Assembly: GCF_051401765.1 (NCBI RefSeq)
Contig: NC_135064.1
Location: 26,882,001 to 26,946,000 of the forward strand
Length of the DNA stretch: 64,000 nucleotides
Reading direction: 5' to 3'
From: Calliopsis andreniformis
Taxonomy: Eukaryota > Arthropoda > Insecta > Hymenoptera > Andrenidae
Shown here: in pieces, positions 11,601-26,600 of the stretch
Position numbering within the stretch: position 1 is the first letter of the stretch
Layout of the letters: each line of letters begins with the position of its first letter
The notes under the pieces: model-generated
What the model was told of the DNA's origin: nothing
Database searches by the model: none
What the model saw: only the letters and a program-made list of their open reading frames with translations
Program-made: the position numbers and the translations under genes

Positions 11601-14600
11601 TGACGGATACCTCGAGCTGCGATGGATATTTTCCGTAATCTCTCCCTGACAGCCTGGGATCAAGCCGATAGAACAAAGCGGATTTCGCGTGAAAGCTACA
11701 CTAATTAACGGTTGGCTAACAATAACAAAGTGAGGTGAACTTAATAGAACTGTAAGCTCTTTCCCCACACTTCCTCGAGAACTCGCGAAACTCTCTATAA
11801 CTCCTAAGACACGCTATGACCCCTACGAAAATTCTATATAAACTATATTCTCCCGAAACTTTCGAAGGACATCTAGAAGTTCCTCCGAGCCCTACCCTCG
11901 CGGAAGCAATCACCTATCAGCCATCCCAACTCGTGTAAGCGTTGCCTGAAACTCTGTCCAAACAATTCAGAGGCGCCAAGCTCTCGTTGAACCCTCACCC
12001 CGGGTATACTTTTTAAACCAGCCTCGTGTTGCAAGCTGTGCTCCAATAAAAGAGATGATATCGCGTGTCTTCGGGGATTTTATCTGGCAGGCCTTCGCCC
12101 CGAGAATGTCCTCGTGCGCCCTGTTTTGGCTGTCGCACGGAAAGAGGGGTTTGTTAGGTGAAAGGCAAGTTCCCTTTGCGAAGTATTTTGGGTTGCCAGC
12201 CTCGACAGAACGCTCCGCTGGATTAATCTTGTATTAACGTGGAGCGCGGGAAACTGGAGCGCAATGATATTTCAGCGGGGTATCTTGAAATCTTGACTTC
12301 GAGACGTAGCAGGAGAATAAGCTCGGCTTAAATTGTAATTAGAAACGAAGGCGGGAATTCGTAGTACTTCAGCCGTTCCCGGTGGCGAGCTTCCATCGTT
12401 GAAGCGTCTCAGAGGAGCCAGAGAGCCTACTCTCGCGACGCGCATTGTCGCCTGAAGTTGGAACGAAGGAACCGAGAATTGCCAGGCACCTGTCGGCGCA
12501 TCGTACTAAGGCTTCATTAGTCGAATCACGTACCCGTAGTTGCGAATCGCGTCTTTCAGACGTGCAAGCGCATAAATATTCGCTGGGGAAAATCTCCTTT
12601 CTTCTTTGCTATCCTTCGATCGGTGTTTGCTCTTCTGGAATGTGATGGAGGTACTTGGTGAATTTTTAGGTCGATACTGGAAGTTTCTTAGCTTCCAGGA
12701 TCGAGGGGAAATGTCACTGTGCATTCCTGTAGAATTGTTATTATTATTATTAGTTTGAAGATGACGATTTAGAGCGTTGTCAGTTTGAAGAGACGGATTA
12801 TTTAGTCGAATATTTCAGTTGCTATTATATTCTAGTAGAGTATGTGAATCCATTCTCTCCTCGTATTTGGCGAATATCTCCAGTCCTTTCTAATGCTCAC
12901 TTGTGTCGTTCAGTTACATTATTCTCTATGGTAACGCGGCGAAATGGAATATATGAATTTAAAATTTTCGTAATTCTCGAAATTCGCAAAACCTCCCCCA
13001 AATTCCAGAGATGTCAGAATTGCATTGGAAATACGAATATAGTGATCTCCAAAATCCCTATAAATTATAACGAAAATACATCTATCTCTGAATCTCGCTA
13101 ACATAAGTTAACGACCCCAAACTATGCACGCAATGCACCGAAACTTATCAGTACGCTGCACGTAACGCTACTTAATTTATGCATCCAGTACGGAGTTCGC
13201 CAGCGACTGGCTAGATCAGGCTAAAAAAAACAGTTATCACAATTACGACAACAAATCTTCTATCGATGCTGATAGTAAGCTGCTCTCGAGATCATTGTCC
13301 ACCAAATTAATTACGAGCAAAAACGAGCAGGCGCCACTGTTCACCCCGAAAATCCTCTGAACCCTGTGCTAAGTGTTTCTAATTAATTCAGGTGAAACAC
13401 CGTCGGCTAATTTCCATCGAAGCGCGTTCGTGTCCCAGACGAGACGACAAGCGGTTGCTGGTTCGGTGTTCAAAGGCGACGGACGTCTTTTGGTCGGGCC
13501 CGTGGCACGAGGAACGAGGATCATTAGGGCGAATAAAAGTTTAACGAGGCGGGCACAGCGGCACTGGAGCATCTTCCTCGAATTTCCTTTCTCAGCCAGC
13601 CTGAATTTTGAAAATTTCAGCGACCGTCCGTTGGGGCGTCGTGGGGCATAAATACTTGAGATCGGTGAGATCCAGCTGAACTTGTGCAAAGTTGATGGCT
13701 TGGGCGTCGACTGTTCGAGGCTGACCTCTTTCCTTGCCAGCGATGCGCCACGGCGAGAAACTTCTTGGAACGCATGCCACGGATGAAACGAGGGAGGAAA
13801 AGAGGGAAATCAACTAAACCATTCACTGGGCATTCGTTCCGAAACTTTTACGCGCGAGTTCGTTTAATTCTCGTCCCAAAATTTCCTTGTCCCGACCGAG
13901 TCCTCGAAATCAGTCGTTAGTTCTATTACCGAGCGACATGCACCGCGTCGACACAATTTTCGGTGAAGCCATCACAGATCTTTACCCTCGCAGCTGGAGT
14001 GTAAATTCAAAGACGAATTTTGCTATATCGAATCGGTGGTATCGGTATATAGGGCATCAAGGAGATGTCGCGCAGACCTCGTCCTCGTTATGAAAGGCCA
14101 AAAGGGCACGAGGCTGTTGCTCTAGGCACGCGGTTACGCGCGATAATCGAGGGGGCGATATGGGGCAGCTTAATCGACGCGTGGTTCCATCGAGACGCTC
14201 GTGCCAGTTTTTTCTCGTTAGCGTTTGCAAAATTAGACGAGATATGAAACATCCATGGTTTGGTCTCTGGAGAAGCATTTAGTGAAATGTATGTCTCTTT
14301 AGGCAGTAAAGTGTGCTTCATGGAATTTACTGAAAGATATCAGAACTCTGCATCATAAATGTATCATCAGTCTGAATAACAGGATTGAATGTAGATGGAA
14401 TCTACAATTTAACTTATACGAGTTCGCTTACACCTTGTTGATGGAATTTCACAGTTACTCAGACGTAGTAATATATTTTTTCTCTTATTTCTTCATTTTC
14501 AATTTTCAAGCTCACCTTTTTTTTAGCTTTTCTTTAGCTTTTCTTTATTTTGGTACAAAAAGTAAAATGTCTTTAACCTTCGTGACCAAATTCGTAAATT

Positions 14601-17600
14601 ATTGTACTTCTAACAAAGAGGTAGTATACTTTTTGACGGGCTATGTAATACATAGTAGTACGTATTAATGGTTCTCCACATTTAAGTCTCTGTTAAAAGT
14701 AGAAGTTTAAAATTTTATGGTCATAAGAAAAACACTTAAGAAAGTCATTAATAGATTTATGACTTGTAAATTCTTTCTAAGGGAGGACCAAATGACGTTA
14801 CTGTCTTCCTCAGAAAAACATTTAGCTTACAAATTCGTACATAAAAGAGAAGTACAAGGATACACTAAAGTTATTGAATTTTAGAAAAGCTCGTTTTTTA
14901 AAGAATTTAATTAAAAAACCAAGTCAACCTTTCAAATTTCCTGTGAACATTCCACTTGATAGATGTTATGCGAGATTACGTGCAATCACATGTTTATTTT
15001 ACCATTTTATTATCAATAAACCTTCAGATCTCGTAAATTGTCTTTTTATTTCTGAAATTTATTGTAACTACCAGTCATATTTTTTTCCAGATCTGGTTCA
15101 ATTGTCGCGAGAAGCTTGACGGAATTTTTTCCACGACCTTTTCCGTACACTGGAAGCCAGTAAATGTGCTCTTCCATGGGTTATAACATCGACTTTGTCG
15201 CGATTTCTCCCACCGAATAGAAGTGACTGGTAGCCATCGGTCGAAGTAAACTACAGAATCGATGCAGCGTCGAGATTTATGATCCTTCCAGCCAGCCGAG
15301 TTATGAGCTAAGATATAGTTTTGCCGAAGGGGTTAGATGGTAGTAAAAGCATGAAAATAATGGGTGTTATATAATTGGTCGAACATTTACGACTGCCAGT
15401 TTTACGAGCTGCGCCACATCGAAAGGAAGCAATCGTATGGTCGTCGAATGAAACGCATGGCCCTGCTGACTGCCGGACCGTCGGGATTAAATGGCTCCCG
15501 GTGACTTAGGGACTCGGGGCCGATAATCAACACCGATAACAATAAAGAGTTCTCTGGTACGCGGGCACGTTGACGAATTGATGTTTGATCAGGGCAAAAA
15601 GCTCTCTAATTCGTCGTGATATCGACTAATGACACGGGGTCAGAGTTTCTTGCGTGAACCTTCAATAGGCCATGACATTGCCAAATGACGTGGAATTACG
15701 GTTTCATTAGCGTAAGAAATACCCTTGTAGATTTGTAATGCGTCATGGGATTGCAGAAAGCCGGTTCTGGCGAGGATAACTTCTGGTGGCTCGATAACTG
15801 TGAAAGCTTTCCCGGATATTACTACCTCTAAATAAGTATTTCATTGAGTTAGTTTTCAAAGATTTCACAGAGATCTTTGAAATATCATGAATCTTGAATT
15901 TGAAATAGGAACGGATACTCAAACGAATATCTAATTTTACCTTTCACGATTAATACGTTATTTGCCCTGTGACCCCACTTGTGGCTCATTAAGACTACGG
16001 GAAATGACAATTTTATGAAACCAATAAATGTACTCTGTACAGTGAGATTTATGAAGGATTTAAGCTGTTGCCATTCTACGATAATAGCGTAGGTTTAGTA
16101 TCCATTAAAATCCAGGTGAGGTTAGAAAAATGATTTGTACTGAGTTACTATGATGCCTATTCATTGTTATACTTATAGTTAGTTTGTATAAAAAATGTTG
16201 GAAAGCAAAAACCACATCCGTACGATTAAATCTATTGAAGAGATCTTTTACCAAATTCTTTGTACAATTTAGTACCATTAAACATTCATTCAAATGGTAA
16301 TATTCGAAAACCTGTTAGCGAATGTAAGAATCTCCTTTTTATAGAGAACCAATGCATGTTCAGTTGGATTGCATTAATTAATTTGTCTGTCGTATCTTGT
16401 AATGAATGCGAAATCAGTACGAACCGAAGCTTTTTGTGATCACAGCTCGAGCGGAACGTTAACGGAATTATTTAGATCGAGATCCCTGCGTACGTGTTCG
16501 ATACGGATCTGCGACGCACCTGCTCCTTCGCCGAGTAAGTTCTAACTGGAGCTCGCGATACGTAGATACAAGTCAAACAAGAGGAGCGGATAAGCAGTTG
16601 CTCCAAGTGTTATCCCCCTCATAAACCATCGATGTGCAAATATTGGAAGAGGCGTGAAGCCCTCGTGGCCGGGCCCCCGATTCGTTGTCCTCGTCAGCCA
16701 GTGATTTATTTACAAAGGAATTTTCTTCGTCACGAGAGGGGCGATTGATGTTTTAGAATCGAGTACCCGTTCATGCAAATTTTCCAGCCACTTGTCGAAC
16801 GTATTGCTTGCGGATAACGGTAGTGTATCGTAGCTTCGCGTCTACGTGAACCCGTTCAAGCAGTTTAATGACTCTAGTCGGATATTTTGGTTCGCCACCG
16901 CTTTGCCAAAGTAAATATTCCGTGGCAGACTGGAGCGCACATGATCCAGTGATACTTCGAATCGCCGTGTATTCAAGTTTCAATGGGAAACTGTTTCGAA
17001 ATGTTCTCAGATATAGGTCCTACAATTCGTAATGGAGGTAGTAATTAAAACCTATATTTATAATAATGTTCGTGGAAAAGCTGACTCACATGAAAAATAT
17101 AAAACATTAGTAATAATAAGTTACCGATGCCAGGGTAGTGCACACGATGGCAGGAAAAATAAAATACTGGAGTCAGGGGAAACGGACTGTCTGCAGTCAG
17201 ACACGCCTCGAAGCCAATACGACTGGAAATGCAGCCCTTTGTAATTCTCCATGCGTGCATTGTTTCAACAAGTTTTCTCATACAGAATATTTCACTTGAT
17301 TAAGGCTTCAAAAATGTATATTAACTTAGTGATAGTTGAACGTTTGAAGCCAAGAAAACTACACGGAATTTAAGAGAAAAAAATTCATCTCTCTTTTTCT
17401 CCATGAAACGCCACTACGGGCTACTTATAGTTAAACTAGTTTCAATGCAAGCACTACGATCGCGGAAGTCGCTAACAGGATAATCAATAGAAACAGGACG
17501 CTCATTAAGTCGACATTACGCGAAAACTGCGACAGGTCGTGGGTCGACGGTAACAAATTACGGGACCGCCGCGCCGCGTCGTGAAAGCATGACCGGCAAC

Positions 17601-20600
17601 TACTTTGCATCCTCAATCTGATATAAACTTAAAATTGGAAAGCCGTGGCGCGGCGTACTGTGGCCTGTCGTTTTCATTAATCGATTCGTTTCAAGTACGA
17701 AACGAAATTATCCGCCTCCTTGACTCCCTCGAAATTAATTAGTCAAGGACGCCCTCTCGATTCGAATCCTCCAGGGCGCGACGAGTGATGATGAATAGCG
17801 TTCCGTAGTTAATTAAAAATACCGTCACGCATCGAATATCGATGATTCTCACGCCATCCTCTCCCTTTTTCAAGACCCCTCCCCCTGCCCTCTATCCCTC
17901 CTTCACTTTTCCCAGTACCATAGAAATGCGTACGTCCGCGCCAAGTGCCGTAATGCCGTCGCTGCTCCTGGTCATAACAGAGAAATGACGTGACGTCATC
18001 GGATGCCTCGGGATATCCTGACGCTATTGATTTTATATCGACGAGGACGAGCGTGGATTCCGGCCTGTCCCCCGTCAATTTTTATAATGAAACGGCCCTC
18101 CATCGGCGGAACGTGGTCATGTTAGGGCATCCCAGGACGACCATCAATTTCCCTCCACTATGATCTCTCGTCGGGGGCCGAAGATTAATGTCGACTTTCG
18201 CGGCTTTTTTTTCGCCCGCGCCGATCCTCCTCGCCAGCCAACGAACCGAGCATTCCCATTAGGAGACGCTCTATGTCCTGTCGAGACGGGACGCGATTAG
18301 ACACGCGACTGGATCGAGGTTCGATGTAAGTGGGATCGATCGGCGCGGGCTTAACGTTTCAGGAAACGGGAAGGACTGGACGCACCTGTTCTGCGAGAAC
18401 TAGTGCTGACGAGACCGTTTGCTGGCTACTGTACAACTTCGGCTCCCTTTCCACGGCCGCCACTTGAATTTCGGTGCCAGTGTCGGGGGCATCGCTTTGT
18501 CGTTTAGAATATTGGACATTGTATTTGGGAGATATTGGAGGAGACAGCAGGGCCAGTATTTTAGGGAGAATATCACTGCAGGGTGAGCTGGTTCAGACGG
18601 TGATTTCGGTTTACGATCAAATAGGTCAAGCAGAAGTTATTACATCGATCGGGATATTTTGTTGGATTCTGTGTTGAGTTCGTCGTTGTCACAACTGATC
18701 GATCTTTTCAAATCTTTTGTGTACCGGCTTACTCCTTTCTGTTCGAGTGGGAACAAACTTTCTGATCGATGTAATAGATTTTAAGCTGAGAGACTGGAGT
18801 GTTCTTTAAAAGTAAATGCGCGGCATTAGTTGCAGCTTCTAATGTACCAAGCTAACTTATTATTTCAGATACACCATCAGGTTTTATATCCCAGATTTAT
18901 ATCCCAACAGAAACTTTCATTTATTTCATTCACTATGAAATCTTTTTGATAGCAAAATGTTCAAGAATACCAGAGTAGTTGAGAATTGCAGAAAGAAGTT
19001 TTCAAGCGACGAAGACAAAGAACTTTTACAAAGAAAAATCGCAGAAAAGGGAACAGAACGTTGACGTGTACGTAGCGTTCCGTCTCGACGGAAATCATAT
19101 GTCGAGAAACTCCTGTAAAAGAAGTCGGTTGAAACATCCAAGTAAAAGAGATCGTCACGGCGCGGCGCTTCATTTGCAACCCATGTTCCAGGGAATATCG
19201 TTCGATCGAGGTTTCCAGTGAATCGCCGCGATTCTGGGAATCCTGCTATTATCACGAGCTCGAAAATACGGAATTTGCATATCGTTGTTTTGTCACGGAA
19301 GTACCTGGAAATCGAACACTTTTTCTAGTGTTAATTAATATCTAACAAGTCGCGATATTAATTGCCGCACTGTGGGGTACGCAGCATGGTACTTCGCCGT
19401 TTACACTCGGTCGAGTCTGTCGTCCTCGATTGAAATTGCAAAGGAATAAACGCGGAATATTTTAATATATTCCATTAATGAAATGGAACAGAAGAAGTGA
19501 GAGATCGGAGCTCGACCGGCTGAAGCACCAGGTACGTGCTGGGTGGTATACATAAGAGGCCCGAGAAGTGTGTCGAGGTGAAAACTACTTTGTTTTGTTT
19601 CTGCGTGGCTGTAAAGAACAGTGCTCGGAACGCGTGGCGCGATAACAGAATCTGTGGCTTCTGCAACTGTGTAGAAACGGTGACGACGGAAAGGATGGAA
19701 CAAAAGCTTGTTGTAAAATGAATGAGCGTTCTTAAAAGTTTTGTCGAGAAATAAATGATGTCTGTGCTGTTTTATGGAACAAGTGGGAATCAGTTCTGGA
19801 CGTTATTTTTCACTCTTGTTCGCTAAAATAACGGTGGCAGAAAGTTCTGTATCCTTGGTTTCCTTCAGTGTCGTGCCCTTGATCTTTTTGAACATGGAAT
19901 CTCCGAGACCCCTGTTAAGATGGATCAACCTTCACGTAAGAGTCACGCGTTACATTTTCATGAAACGTTGGCATTCGACGCGAGTATTACATGATTTTGA
20001 TCGATATTCGCTGGCGAGCAAAGTGACACGATAAGAATGAAAAACACGCTGTTATTTACACGAGAGGAAATTGTTTTACGGAATATGAAAGTCTAATACG
20101 AGAGGAGATGAAGGCAGCTGCTCGAAGAAACGTGGCACAAGTACTCTTGTTTCGTAATATATACTAACATACAAATATAGCTCACTGGAGAAACGGGTAA
20201 ATATAGCTGGTGATTCTTGTCAAGTGTTGTAATCTCCCTTTTCTGAAAGTCTTATCAGCTATAGGGTCATTCAAACAAATTGTGCTGTACTATAGCGGAC
20301 TTTCAAGCACAGTAAAGTGGAATTTCAATCCTTTTAGGGGACGATTGTATTGTGTTACTCTGATAATAATGTTAATACGAATAACAGAATAGATATTTTG
20401 AGAAGGTTATTATTGAAACGATTTGTAAGTAAGAGCCAACATATCTGAACCACCCTCTATAAAATGTATCTCCAAGCGTCCATCCTTCTACTTACTCTTT
20501 CATTAAAGATACAGTAACCACTACAGCTCCTCCAGAAAACTGCTAGTAAATCGCGCACTTTTTCCTTGCATATTCTATAAATTCTTGCTTCAGTATTATT

Positions 20601-23600
20601 CGCGACATGTTTCTCTTCATACTAAAAAACGTGGAAATTCGAGCCAAAGAGGGCAGCGTTTACCGCCTGTTCGAAAACAAATTTCAATTGCAATATTTAA
20701 TAGTCCCAGCTCCGATATTTTCAATAAAACGCTGGAATTTCATTACGTCATTTTGTTCCGATACAAACGGACGTGAAATTGCAAAATACGAATACATTTG
20801 ATAAAAATTCTAGCGACCGTCAGTAACGATAAATTGTGAACGATTAAATTTTGTTGGGGATCGATGACTATTAGCGGGTTTATGCAAGTTGTAGGATTGC
20901 ATTTAAAGTGATTGAAACGAAATGCAATTTCAGGGAGCTCGTTGATGTTAACAGGAAATAAGCACGCGCGACAACATTCGCTGAACCTTTGATATCCAAT
21001 GGGAAATCTTGTGTGCTTTTCTATGAGGGGTTCTCATTCCTCTTCCGGGGAATATTTTTCAATATCAACTCTGGCGAATACTTGCTCGATCTTCGGGCTT
21101 AAAGGGATGCTGAGGCAAGTATATCTCCTGTCATTCTTCTTGATAGAATAATACAGTTTTATCTACATATGATTGCCACTTGATATTGGATCTACTGCAA
21201 CGTAAATGAAGAAAAAATTACTGTCGCTCATACATGAATAATTTATTTGACATTTTAAAATTTAAAGTAACGGCGTTTGAAAAGTATTTTTCAGCTATTT
21301 TTAAACAGAGCATTATTTCATAGCACGTATGCATAAAAACTGTAGAAATATTTTAAGTTGCAGAGTCAGTGAATTTACTCTATATAATGATCAAAACCTC
21401 TAAGTAACAAGTAAACTCAAGTATTTGTGTGTAATTACCCTGCCAAATTGACCGGAGCTACTTCGACCAACAAAACATTTGCGAATATAAATTGAAACCG
21501 CTTCGACGCGATGAAACCCATTTCGCTATCTAAGACCTGGGATAGACCCAGTTCTATCCCAGACCTAACTGAGATGTATGAGCCCCTTGAATTTTCAGGA
21601 ATACTCATAACTCGCTCGCTCCACACCCTTACTCGCATCTCAGTTTGTAATCTCCGCCGTGCTATAAAACAACATTCATTTCATTCGTGTCTGACACCCC
21701 AATAGCACGCTGCAAATTCATCTCAACTTGGCCTGACTTAATTCGAGCACACTCTCTGCAGGTTTTCAATTATTCAAATCGCATTCAACGTATTCTGAGC
21801 ATTTTTGAAGAGGGATGAAATCAGAACGCGTGCGATAACTTCGGCGTTCTCAAAGTTTGTTCAAAATTCTTATCACACGAGTTCAAATTTCCCTCCAATT
21901 GGCTGAAGAAAGTTTCGCCTGAAATAGTACTTTGCGAGTTTCCGGTAGTTAGGAAAAAGCTGGATAGTTTTCCGTACAGTAAAATTTATTTCGACGCTTT
22001 CAGAGGTGAAAAGGAATCTTTGAGTTCGCTTGAAACTTATCAAGTATCAGTTGATTGAACTTTTTTCTGAGATATTTCAAACAATTTTTAAGAAGTACTT
22101 GGAATTTACTGTAACTTATCTTGGCATGCTTCAATTATTTTCAATTTAAAATGATATCCAACAAATTTTCTGATAGATCTGTTTGAAAATAAACTTGAAT
22201 CTTCATTTATTTATTTATCATCTAACGCACAAAGAAGCTCTAGCCAAATTCATAATCTAGTCATGTTACTATTTGCAAAGTCCCCAAGGCACAGCAACAG
22301 TGACAGTAAGTCACATAAAGTTAGAAAGCTGTGCACGCCTTAAATAGGGGATAAATCTGCCTAAACCTAAAATGAAATAAATAATTCAACCTGAGGTTGA
22401 AGACTATTCGAGTTAGCTCGAAGTTAGATTGAGATGGGGAGCATCTAAGACAAGAACGAAGACGAGCTACAAGATATCGGAAAAGACTAGAAGAAATTGA
22501 AGGACGTGTGAAAGCTTGTCAAGTGAGATTAGTGAATCAGGACAGATTGAGGAACTTCGACGCTGATACGAATGAATCCTAGAGGAGAAACTAGTTTAAT
22601 CTAGACACATTAATAATTTTCAAATGCGTAGAACTAGACGTGTTCCATTCCAAGAAATGACTTCCTGTTCAAGATCATCAGTATACATTAAGGAAGTCAT
22701 TTTAGAAAGGTGAAACTCTCTTCAATCTTATTACAATGTACTGAACCAAAATTTATGATTATTTCTGAGCTTCTCCTCTCTAGAATTTCTTTAGGCCAAG
22801 AATCTAATTCCAACTAGTCCAAAGCGTTGAGGCGTTTGGTATCGAGGCACGGAGAGTCCAGGTAGAGCTGATCGAGTTTGCCACAGGTTATCAGAGATCG
22901 GTTCGACAAGGTCGAAGCTAATCAAGCCAAGTTCCGGAAGTATAGACACAGGTCGGGGCGGTGGAAACTTGTGTGAACCGTTTCGGATGAAACCAGGGTG
23001 GAGTGGCTCGAGGCGTGTCCAGTAAAGTCAACGAGGGTCTAAGTCGATTGAGGGCATTTAGATAAGTTGAGCTTGGGTATCTTCCCTAATACATAAACAT
23101 GCGACTTAGTCCTGGTGTATCGTGAAAATGCGGAACAATCTATCAGACTACAAAAGGCTGTTATACGAATGAAACATTCACGATTCCGTGATTTCATTTA
23201 TAAATGCACAGCGGCACGACAAGTAGCCTCTCGTATAGAATGGAAGCTTTCAATTCGATAAATTTATGTAGGAGGCCATTTCGCGATATGCAGAGTCAAC
23301 ACTTGAAAACAATCAGTCCGTATAAACGTATTGTAGAGAGGCGATTTAAGCGAGAAATAGCATTGGCGCGTGAATGATCAATGTTAGTAGTACGTACCTG
23401 AATAAACGAGAGCGAATGATTCGTTGAGTCAAGTACTTTTTCAGTAACTTCATGGAATCGAGAGCGATAACACTCAATCGTGTCAGAATATGAACGACGA
23501 ATAATTAGGCTATTTTAAGTACACAAGCTTAATTTCGAAATCACAAAAGTTGATTTTCCTTCAGCTCCTGTTTGCTTTACTCTCGAGTGAGCGATAATCT

Positions 23601-26600
23601 CATGATTTAGTCATACTTCCAGAAATCCTAATTCCGTAAATTTCAATCCCATGCACCTCGCCTTGTGGCGTGATTCCCGTTCTCTGGGAGAGAACGAAAC
23701 ACTCATCGATGATGCAAGAAGTTGAAAATTGAATACCCTGTTCCGCTGGAGCACCGCCAGAGATTGCCCATTATTTAAGCTGTTCGCCTGAAGTCTCAAG
23801 CATCGTCGAATCAACACGATCGGAACCACCGAGTGTACCTTAAGTGAGGTTTGATTCATTGTTGGATGAAACTGTTGGTGTACTTGTACGAAACTCGAAA
23901 TCTCGCTTAACAGTACCTACACGTGTGGACAGAACGCGTAGGATAGGTATTGATAGGGTCACATTGCCACGCTTTCTCGCGACTGACGATCGTACAAAGT
24001 TTGAAATGGGTCTAGCAGCCGATCACATTCAAACTTTCAACGCATTACGAATCAAACGAAATTGAAGGAAAGTTTCTGTTCCGTTGTCGAAGTTCCAGGT
24101 GGAGGCGCGTGCAGGAAACGCGTCAGCGGCACGGTGCACGGCTAAGGAACCGAGCTTAATACCGGAAACGAAAGACTTACTGCAAGTGGCTGCTAGAAAT
24201 GTAGCTGATTACAGTTTATAGTTCTTCGTGTAATAGAGTGAGTTAAGTTCTCGGGGATAAAACGGAGTATTAGAAGCAGAACTTAAGCGTAAAGTGCAGA
24301 GTGTCCTTCTATCTTGCGCGAATATTAATGTCTTAATTAAATAGGGACTAGGGAATATCAAGATATGGAACACTTTACAGCGTTCGAGAGTTTTCATAAG
24401 GAAACGTCTCCTTTGCATTAGACGACGAAATTTAATTGAAAATTTTATGGCAGATTTTCCTTGACGATTTTTATGGAAAAAACTGGAGAAAATATTTCTC
24501 TATAAGATAAACTATGTCGTAAAAATTCTAAATCGTTTCGGTAATAAAAAAAGAGTCATCAAACTGGGCGCGTTTTATAGTCCACCCTATAGACACAGTA
24601 CTAAGTCAGAATTACGTTTTTCGCCGCACTGGGTGTCAAAGGTTTAAACTAGAACACCATTTTATTGCTTTCCAGGGTGATGGGTCCCACGAGAGTGTGA
24701 TAAAATGCAGAACTATCGTTAGGCTCTACACTCCTGAGGACTGCTCCAGTTCGTAAGGATTTAGTAGTGGATGCTTCCGATATAGTTCAAATAAGACAAT
24801 GCTAGAGGTCAGGAGAAACTGTAATACTTACAACAAAGCTACACCCTTGCAGAGTAATAGAAAATAACCGAGTACCTCAATCAACATATAGCTGTAGTCC
24901 AAAAATGTCTAACCTAAATTCATTGTAAAAGTAGTGAATAGTAAACATTCATTTCTTAAGGAACTCGGAAAAAGGTACTTCTTTTATGGATTACGTAGCT
25001 TAAGTAACAATAGGGAAATAAATTGAGACAGAAGAATTACAAAGAATAACGAAAAGATGCAACACATTTAATGATCGTCTTCCCCGTCGAAATAAGTGTT
25101 TACTGGTCACTATCTTCCACTTCATAAACCACAGAACGATTCTCGTCCCTTCCATAAAACATTTTAGATAGAACTTTCGGCGCTCCAATCATCGACTGTT
25201 GCGTCGTTCGAGCTTTCACGGAACATTTGCTACCCGTATTCCCATTTGCGCGCGTCAAGTCGCGGTCGAGTTTGAGGATTTGTGCAATGGCTAATAATTC
25301 TCTAGGGGTGGTGTGGCTCGTGTTCGCGCTCGTTTCTCTTTCAAACTTCCCAGAGTTCCCCCTGGAATTTCACAATTTTCTTCTTTTATCGGCGTCAAAG
25401 AAGAATGATACACCTTTGGACCCTTTTCCAAGCATTTTCTCACTACGCAGCCTCAGCCAGAGTTATCAGCTATACACGAATCCTGTTTATGGACGCCGTA
25501 CAAAGGATTTCTATTAGAGGGGTGCACGGCGCGCAATTAAAGCTTGCAGCTTGTGTGTCGCCATTTAGTTGGCCGCAAATTTCTGCATTTACCAGGAACC
25601 AGGTACGCTCTTACTATTCCCTTCTGTCGGGAGATTATTGTACTAGTCTGGCATTTACTCGCAAACGACTACCCCGTCGACCTACCCCTTTCATTCGCGT
25701 TTCCCCGTGAAATATTAGCTTCTTAATTAAATTAATACCGCTGCTCGTTTCTACGCGCCGCGGGCCGCCATTGTACCGCGGAAAAATGAAACGTTCTAGT
25801 CTGACTTTTCACGGAATTAATCTACTGGCGTTTCATGGCCGTTCGTGGCGCGATTCTAAACGACGGAAAAGAAATTAGACGCATCGATGGCCAAGCGTCA
25901 GCTCGGAATTTACATCCTGCGTGCGACGGCATTGTTCCTGGCGAATTTTTTGATGTTTTTCTGCGGATGTTTGCGTCTCGGTGGAACAATATCGTTCGCA
26001 TTAACGCTATCGATCGCACGATGCCATTGTCTACTTGGCGATCTAATGTCGCCCTGGCGCAGCATAACAAGCCATAAAAACTCCACCCGCTTTTCTTGCT
26101 CTCCCATTTCTGCTTTTTCCCTCTCCTTCGATATTTGTTTTCATCCGGGTGTTTGTTACGTCCAGATGATCCTGAAGGAGCATTAATAGTGCACTTCCTT
26201 TGGAGCATTCCTTCCGTTGAGAAGGAAAAATTAGTGTCCGCTAATTAGGCTGCATCGATTTTCTTTTGCTTGGCGAAGCTCAAGTAGTAAGAGCATATAT
26301 AAGGCCGTACGTGACATAAAAACGCGACAGAGTTTGCAAGGTCGTCACGGTTTTTGTGGTATTCTGGAAACGTGTTGCGAATCCACTTGTTTTATTTAAT
26401 AAGCTAATCGGTCGCGTCACATAGGCGACCGGTGGTGTGAAATTCAATTTTCCGATCAATTATTGGCTCCGCTATTGAAATACTTTAATACTCCTCTTAT
26501 ATGTATATTTCATACGGTATGTGCGCCATAGCTGATTATGCTTTTTAGTGATAAATAGTTCAGGGTACTTTTTAGGGAAAATATTTTGAATAATCGGATT

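Noticed and set aside
13369..13689. Minus-strand 106-codon frame with a hydrophobic stretch that resembles a small secreted peptide precursor
   Set aside because: The hydrophobic segment is internal rather than N-terminal, and no convincing peptide with an amidation site could be made out.
17755..17785. tRNA-like string gattcgaatcc
   Set aside because: The flanking bases do not form a T-arm stem, and no acceptor or anticodon arms could be drawn around it.
25822..26208. Minus-strand 128-codon frame in the intergenic region
   Set aside because: Overlaps open frames on the other strand in a GC-rich patch; no domain, signal peptide or splice context recognised.
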